Shown one piece after another: positions 57,195 through 64,000 of a stretch of 64,000 nt of DNA. This DNA comes from Tricholomella constricta (taxonomy: Eukaryota > Basidiomycota > Agaricomycetes > Agaricales > Lyophyllaceae). Numbering within the stretch: position 1 is the first letter of the stretch; every line of letters begins with the position of its first letter. The notes under the pieces were generated by a model. That model saw only the letters and a program-made list of their open reading frames with translations. It was not told the DNA's origin and did not search any database. Both the position numbers and the translations under genes were made by a program. Location: positions 124,001-188,000 of the forward strand of contig JAACJP010000003.1 of the NCBI GenBank assembly GCA_013368375.1. The letters run 5' to 3'.

Positions 57195-59391
57195 CTACTT
57201 GCAAGCCTCAAATTCTACAAAACGCGTCGTGGACTCTGATCCTCCAATGACAACTGAAGTAACATATCAGTCAAATTCCGTAATCCGATGAAAGGAAACG
57301 CGAGCAACTCACATGTGTTGTAGAATTCTGACTTGGAAATATCCGGGACGCTTTGTCGCAGCGCGGCCAAGGGTACACCTGCCCGCTAAGTACAAGGAAA
57401 ACGTTCATCAAAGCACACAGATGGCGCATGGATAGGTAGAATGCGGACCTTGGGATGGATACGATGGATAATTCTTAACCTCAGATTGCAGCCAGCGGCG
57501 ACTTTGTCTACCTCATGCCCTTTAAGGAAAGACTGGAAAGCCTCATAATCATCCGTGAATACACTCATCCCTTCCACGAAGCGAATTAGCGAAGGTGAGG
57601 TAGGGCCTTGACCTAAAAGTGCCCGGCGAAGGTCAAGTCCCTGACACAAGCGTCAGTATAGATACAGGATACCGTTATGGTGAAATTGATCCTCGCCACT
57701 GACCATGATAGAGGCGTACTTCTCCGTCAGGTTCTTTTCCCGAGGGACATTTGGCATGACGCGCTTGCGCATCTGCCAGTTCATGAAGTAGACGAGAAGG
57801 ACCGCGAACTTGTTGTGACGATTCAAGAGTGGGCTCCAATCACGTAGGATGTTGGGGACGGGGATGTAGTCCGCGATGTTAGACGTCTCGATCCGATCGA
57901 AGCAGCCCAAGGAGAATGGGGGCAGTTCACCGCGCCTGATGATGTCAGGCACTGTTTGTGCATCGAGCCGGGTGAGAGTGATGCTGATTTTGAGATCGCG
58001 TAACTTGGTTGCGAATTTGGCGAGCTCGTTTTTGACGTAGAAAAAGAGGCACCCGTAAACGTCAGCCCTGTCGACGCCGTGGTTCTGGCCGTAAGCAAGG
58101 ACAAGAGCTAGATCCCATCCAGTAAGCGGGCTATCGCTGTCACGCATGAGCCAGTCGCCGCCCGGAGAGTACAGGAGACTGTTGCAGGTATTGTCAAGGA
58201 GCTCAAGATCTTAGCTTCACGTAATGAAGAAAAACTCACCGGTTAGGTTCTTCAAAGTGGCTGGTATCCAAAGAGTAAGGCGCCAAGATGCCTGACTTTC
58301 GGTAACGCGTAAACGCCAGACGGTGGCCGGGCTCCAGCGCGAAAAGATGGCGGTCGGTATAGTCTTGTCGCTCGCGGCTGCACATGATCTTCGAGTACGC
58401 ATATGACGCCGCACGGACACCGTATCTGGAACGTAACATATCAAGTGTAACGCCCAGTTCGTCGGAGGTCAACCTGGCGTGCAGCTCGCCTCTGCCTCGA
58501 ACAGGGATCGCTGTTTCTTTTGAGGGAGAGAGGCCAGTTATGAGGTCGATGCTCTTCGAAAGGAAGGCGGCCATGTTGGGCGTAAGGCATGACGAGTACA
58601 TGAGGTGGAGAGCGAGTTCCGCGGCATCATCAATGGCAAGCTCTGAATTTAGTAAGGCCCAAAGCACAACGAGATTATGTCCAACGACAAGTGGATTCAG
58701 GTCATTGAAAACAATGTCACATTTGCCTTCATAGTCTGCAGGGAGGCCGTTGACGCTTTTGACCAGATTGCGGATGTCACCCGATGCTGAGAAACGCAGT
58801 AAGTGACAACACATTCGTCAGTGATCAACAACAAGACAACAACACACCCGCAAAGCAAAGTTTGAGATCCATTCGCGACGCTGATACACGTTCATTTTCT
58901 GAAAGATGAAGGCAATCTACGGCAGGTAGGTTTCCCCAAAGGTACGCGAAGGGTAAGCCAAAACTGTCATGTGTGAGGCCATCAGATAGACCGCCAGTAT
59001 TCGTCTCCATAAATGCGGGGTTCCTCTTCTCTGTGGCCCAAGCCGGGAGCCAGGATGGGCTGGTGTATGGCCCTTTACATGCGATACGATGTGTCTTCCA
59101 ATGCATCGTTTGACATTCCTTGGAACAGTACTATGATTTCGCTGAGGTTATTATGCCAGAAAGACGCCTAGGTGCCATGCTTACCCGAGCACTATGCGTG
59201 AAATGAAATATGGTCAAGTTGGGACTTGGACAAAATGGAACACAAACCTTTGAACACGTCAGAATTCCAATCTTCTGGCACCGAGCGTCAGATGTGGATG
59301 TGTTTCCACACAAGGGTCGCGATAAGGCCTGCCCATTGAGTCCTGAACCAACACGAAGTGCGGTATCATTTTCTGGTGCACGACTTATCAT
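57195..59391 (-). CDS. MYND zinc-finger protein with DUF4470 (copy B)
   Basis: Paralogue of copy A in opposite orientation. From ATG 59391 (MISRAPENDTALRVGSGLNGQALSRPLCGN) come CQKIGILTCSK and, in the next clear exon, YCSKECQTMHWKTHRIACKGPYTSPSWLPAW. These are followed by LWGNLPAVDCLHLSENERVSASRMDLKLCFAG and ASGDIRNLVKSVNGLPADYEGKCDIVFNDLNPLVVGHNLVVL (DUF4470-like). The C-terminal region parallels copy A: RYRKSGILAPYSLDTSHFEEPNR, VYGCLFFYVKNELAKFATKL, WSPLLNRHNKFAVL and IHRIHPK|RAGVPLAALRQSVPDISKSEFYNT|FVIGGSESTTRFVEFEACK, with the stop at 57195. The microexon that completes the MYND finger in copy A has no clean equivalent here; a 72-nt stretch reads through in frame instead (VCVPFCPSP..THSAR). 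The finger of B may therefore be altered. Confidence 0.85.
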
Positions 59392-60334
59392 AGGTTAACG
59401 TGTGGGTGGGTATCAAGGCGAAAGTCTGAGCAGGTGGGAAGAGGTGCTCTGCAAGTTGGATACCTAGAGGCTAAATACCTTGCGCAGGTCGCCGCGTGTT
59501 AGTGCGCCTCATGTATCATAGATTGACTTCGTTCGGCGATGGGCACACATAGGCGCGCAAGATGTGATCCTGCAGCGGTACGACATTCTGAGCCAGGACG
59601 TCTTCTGCAAAGAAAATTTCGTGATAACGATTCTCAAGACTTCAAATTACATCAGTGACGGGCATCCCATAGACAAAATCTGGACTTTTATATTAGCACA
59701 AAAATGTGGTAGTTTTTCGACGACTTACGAAATGGATATAAGTAGGTTGTTTAAACGATTGAGGCAGTCCTACTTCTTCGCGGGTTGCATGTGAACATCT
59801 GCGCCTCATGGATAGGCCCCCGGCGCGCGTGTAGATAGACGCGCAAGATGTGGTCATGGACTGACGCTGCGTTGAATCCTTCATTCCTAAATGAGGCAGG
59901 TGTGCGCTGAGAGAAGCGTGTCACGATGGTTTGTCAGGGTTCTCGAAGTTCCAAGAGGCCACCTGTTTATAGAAAATGAGATGTATACGACCATGATGAC
60001 CCGATCATAATCTGCGGATTCTTCAAGTATCGAATTGTCAGTCGTGACGTTGCTGGACTTCTTGAATTGATCGCAGGGTATTCAATTTCCGGTTGCCTCA
60101 TGATATGGGAGTTTGATCAAGATGAGAGCATGTGTCGACTGCTAGTTGTACGGTTTCAAGCTGTAGTTCAAGCCAGGTTGGGTAACGGCGGATTGTTGCC
60201 CTTTTCGTGACTGAGTGTATAACGTAATCGGCCCATTCACGTGCACCGTGTCCACTCCGATCAGCCTCGACTCTTCTCGCCTGGCAGGAAACCACTGCTG
60301 AAGCCCTTTATCTTTCCATCCACCATTTCACGGC
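59392..60334. other. Divergent promoter region with a split direct repeat
   Basis: 943 bp between MYND copy B and POL1. Two related blocks, 59503-59572 and 59799-59858, each contain TGCGCCTCATG followed 30-40 bp later by GCGCAAGATGTGRTC. No gene is supported. Confidence 0.5.
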
Positions 60335-63300
60335 ATGTCAGAACGATCTAGACGCGAGAAAACTAAGGCAGACAAGCTTGCGGAATACAGGAGAGCGCGT
60401 GAGGGAGGCAAACGGACTTTCAAGGTAGAACTTGACGCGTCCTGGGGAACATCTACTAACAACATTATCAGGAAGAGGATACCCAAATTTATGACGAAGT
60501 CACTGAAGATCAATACAAAAGCATTGTGAAAGGGAGGCTTCAGCAAGATGATTTCGTTGTCGATGATGGTGTGGGAGAGTACATGGACAATGGCATGGAC
60601 GATTGGGCAGGTGACCGCGATGACGACGATGAATCCGAAGAGGAAGTATTTAGAAAGAGTAAAGGTGCGTGTAATGAACCTATGGGGTCGTCAATTTACA
60701 CGCTTGACGCGAATTTCAGTCAAGAAAAAGGGCAAGGCGGACACGCAAAAGGCGAAGCCGAGACGTAGGGCACCTTCTCCATCCGCCGCTCCCTCCATTA
60801 GCGCGTATCGACCGAAAGTCTCTGCTGAGGAGGAGAATGACTTTATGAATTCGTTGTTGGGTGCAATGGACACGGCGACAACCTCCGCGTCCGCGATCAC
60901 GAGCAAGGTGTCGCGCAAGCGCAAGCCATCCCCAGAGGACGACTTCACTGACCACTCTTCGCCTACATCCTATAACCCTCGCTCGTACCGTAGGAGGCCC
61001 TCGCCCGTTGACACATCGTCTGATGGCCCATTGGATGACGGGATGCCAGAACCTCCGAGCGACGATTTCTACATGAGCCCGAAGAAGAAAGTAAGGATAG
61101 CATCTAGTGGGGCCACAACCCCTGCTATCACTCGTCTAGCGCAACTAGAGGTCAACAGTGATTATGATCCCTCGTCCGATATGTCATTCGATGATTTGGA
61201 CATGGACGCCTTCATGGATGTCGACGACGAGGACTTTGAGACTAAGCCCTCGGTTAAGGTCGAACCTCGGGAAGTCAAGCTAGGCAGGCAGCCCAAAGCA
61301 GGACCCTCTGTTGATTTGGACTGTAAACCCTCTTGGCTATCGGTCTACGATGCTCTCACTGTCGCCGAGCCTGATACTCTCGGGCCACTCAATTCGACCT
61401 CCGCCTCTTCGTCAAGCCCCAACAAAGTCTCAGTCCTTGAACCCGATGGGTCCCTACGGTTTTTCTGGCTCGATTATCTGGAGCAAGAGGGGAAGCTTTA
61501 CTTCGTCGGGAAGCTCAAGGACAAGGTCTCCGGCGCTTGGTTATCGTGCTGCGTCACAATTGAAGGAATTCAGCGCAACCTCTTCGTACTACCGCGTGAG
61601 AAGCGCGTCGAAGCAGACGAAGATGGCAACATGCACGACACAGATGTGATACCGACACATCAAGACGTTCATGGTGATTTCGAGATGATTCGGAAGCAGG
61701 TCGGCGTCAAATCATGGAAGGGCAAGTTCGTCAAACGAAAGTATGCTTTCGGAGAGAAAGATGTACCACGTGGCGAGAGTCAATGGCTCAAAGTTGTGTA
61801 TGATTTCAGTGGTATGTCGCTGTCCATCTATCTCATTTTTTTTATCCGTCTGACTCGAGTATATAGGCCCTCAGATCCCCATGAACGCTTGCAGCCCAAA
61901 TATCGCACAGATTTTTGGGACCAGTACCAGTGCCTTTGAGACTCTCGTTCTGAAGCGGAAGATCATGGGTCCCTGTTGGTTGGAAATCAAGAACCCCCAA
62001 GTCGAACATAAAGGAGTAAGTCTCTTCTTACACACTCACTGCTGCAACTTTTACAAGGTGCCCAGATATCTTGGTGTAAGGTGGAGACAACTGTCTCCAA
62101 TCCCAAGGATATCAACCCATTCTCAGAAACCGACCCCAATGCTCCGCGGGATATGCCTCCCCTTACCGTCGTCAGCTTGAGCGTCCGGACGATTGTGAAC
62201 CATCAGGAGAATAAACGGGAAGTTGTCTGTACGACGGCTCGGATTTGGCACAATAGTTCGTGTCCCTGTTACTTCACACCCTTCACTGATCCCTCAAATC
62301 ATTGGATTCAGTGGCTATCGACGATGCAACGCCCCCAGAGAAGCTGCCATGCACTGTCCATACATTTGTACGGCCGCTGGACAGGTTCCCACCCAATTTC
62401 GAGGCCCAAGCAAAGGCGAATGGCAAAGGATTCATTTCACCGATGAAGAACGAGCGCATGCTCCTAAGTAGCCTGCTCAGTACGTGATTCACCCCCATTC
62501 ATATTTCTTTCCACTCAAACTTTGTACCAGTGACTATATACAAAGCGGACCCTGATGTCATCGTCGGTCATGACTTCTTGGGTGTCTCCCTCGACGTCCT
62601 CCTCCACCGGATGCGAGATCTCAAGGTCGATCATTGGTCCCGCGTTGGGCGGTTTCGCCGTGCTAGGTGGCCCAATATCGGCAGACAAGGCTCCAACCTG
62701 AAATTCCTGAACGGACGAATGTTGTGCGACCTCGCTAGCGATGGCGCCAAGGTGCGACCGCAATAAATTCACGTTCGATTCATACTAAACTTTAGCCTTA
62801 CAGAGTATGATCTCATCAACGACGTGGTCGATGACTGAGATGTGTAAGACGCACCTTCGTAGTGAAAGGCAGGATATCGATCCTGACGATACGGCGAGCT
62901 ACTTTGATGGAAGTTTGACCACCCCCGACCGCCTTCTCACGTTTGTACGACACTGTGAGCTGGACGCGCATTATCAGATGGCGATCGCAGCCAAGGTGCA
63001 GATCTTGCCTTTGACAAGACAATTGACGAATCTGGCTGGCAACTCCTGGTGGGTCGACTAGCAGTGCCTACCTTGCAAAAACATTCGCTGAATCGTCAAT
63101 AGGAACAAGACTCTTAACGGAGGCCGCGCCGAACGGAACGAATACATCTTGTTGCACGAATTTCATCGGCTTAAATATATCTGCCCTGACAAGACATGGG
63201 GCAAGAAGGCTGCGGCTGCGGTGAAGCAGGAATCTCAGGACGATGACCCCGAGAGTGCGAAAACAACAAAAGGCAAGCGCGACAAGTACAAGGGAGGGCT

Positions 63301-64000
63301 GGTGTTCGAACCCAAAAGAGGCTTGTGGGATAAGTTCATCCTGGTCATGGACTTCAATTCGTTGTACCCGAGTATCATACAGGAGTATAACATTGACTTC
63401 ACAACGGTGGAGAGGAATGACGACGATGAGGTTCGTCAGCGATGTTTGTCATTTTTTTCCGTCGCTAATTGAAACTATCTTTCGTAGACCGGCGAGGACA
63501 AGATCCCAGAGCCTCCGTCATCCGACGTGCCACAAGGCGTTTTGCCACGACTTATTGCAACCCTTGTTAATCGGCGGCGACAAGTCAAGTCCTTGATGAA
63601 GGATAAGACTGCTACGCCCTCACAGCTCCTCCAGGTATGGAAGAATCGCGATCTCTAAAGGACGGCAAAGCTTATATTCCAGCAGTACGATATCAAGCAG
63701 CAAGCCTTGAAGCTCACCGCCAACAGCATGTACGGCTGTCTTGGATTCGAGTATTCACGGTTCTTTGCACGACCACTTGCGGCCCTCACCACGTACAAAG
63801 GTCGTGAAATTTTGACCCACACCAGAGAACTGGCTGAGAGTCTAGAGCTAGACGTGAGTTCTAAGCCTGCCATCGTATGTGCTATTACTGATTACTTCTT
63901 TTCTTTCAGGTCGTCTACGGAGACACCGATTCGGTCTTCGTGAACTCCAACGTGACTGAGCTCTCAGAAGCCCTGCGGATATCTGCTGAATTCAAAAAAG
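60335..64000 (+). CDS. POL1: DNA polymerase alpha catalytic subunit, 3' part beyond the window
   Basis: Start ATG 60335: [27 protein letters not shown], then [32 protein letters not shown], the Pol alpha N-terminal region. A long acidic/basic disordered part follows ([29 protein letters not shown]). The exonuclease-like domain begins with [21 protein letters not shown] and continues through [68 protein letters not shown]-less [12 protein letters not shown] and [36 protein letters not shown]. Polymerase motif A is [22 protein letters not shown], motif [26 protein letters not shown], motif [13 protein letters not shown], with both catalytic Asp present in GDTD. About 1,150 residues are visible, and the gene runs off the right edge. 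It is essential for priming DNA replication. Confidence 0.96.

Overview
The window reads as nuclear DNA of a filamentous basidiomycete, most likely an agaricomycete. Genes are compact and intron-dense, with many introns of about 45-100 bp, GT..AG ends and CTAAC/CTGAT-like branch points. Several families are typical of mushroom-forming fungi: a FunK1 kinase, F-box/LRR proteins with an [15 protein letters not shown] start, a DUF6534-like membrane protein, and paired MYND/DUF4470 proteins. No bacterial, phage or CRISPR features were seen. All intron and exon boundaries were read by eye from reading frame, splice motifs and family conservation.

Layout. 1-5.8 kb: a 5'-truncated kinase-like gene (+), a coiled-coil gene with a 42-bp tandem repeat (-) and a secreted GH5 endoglucanase (-). 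6.3-7.4 kb: two gene relics side by side, a truncated pyruvate dehydrogenase E1-alpha copy and a scrambled copy of the 3' part of the App1-like gene 3 kb away. 7.6-15 kb: an SRPK-like kinase, an App1-like phosphatidate phosphatase and a FunK1 kinase (all -). 15.3-18.9 kb: the bifunctional purine enzyme ATIC (+) converging on an HDDC2-type 5'-deoxynucleotidase (-). 19.3-21.1 kb: a two-finger C2H2 regulator. 22.2-26.7 kb: an F-box/LRR gene, a 454-bp TA-flanked MITE, an EngB-type GTPase and a TMEM170-like membrane protein. 26.7-29 kb: repeat-rich and apparently non-coding. 29-33 kb: a TEA-domain (Tec1/AbaA-like) regulator and a WDR5/Swd3-like WD40 protein, divergently arranged. 33.3-37.3 kb: a GRAM-TBC-EF-hand Rab GAP. 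38.2-44.7 kb: a type I Baeyer-Villiger monooxygenase, an F-box/LRR gene and a basidiomycete single-TM protein. 44.7-48.4 kb: 3.6 kb with no convincing gene. 48.4-50.5 kb: a DUF6534-like membrane protein. 50.9-59.4 kb: two MYND/DUF4470 paralogues pointing toward each other, enclosing a flavin-reductase-like gene and an MFS (DHA1) transporter. 60.3 kb to the right edge: the 5' part of DNA polymerase alpha (POL1).

Housekeeping genes (ATIC, HDDC2, EngB, WDR5/Swd3, TBC GAP, POL1) are interleaved with fast-evolving families and relics. The points most worth following up are: the inverted MYND/DUF4470 pair around a redox enzyme and a transporter; a 15-nt microexon in one MYND copy that looks exonised or broken in the other; the MITE sitting 12 bp from the EngB start; a possible frame break at the EngB P-loop; the two adjacent gene relics; and the 14-residue coiled-coil repeat array.
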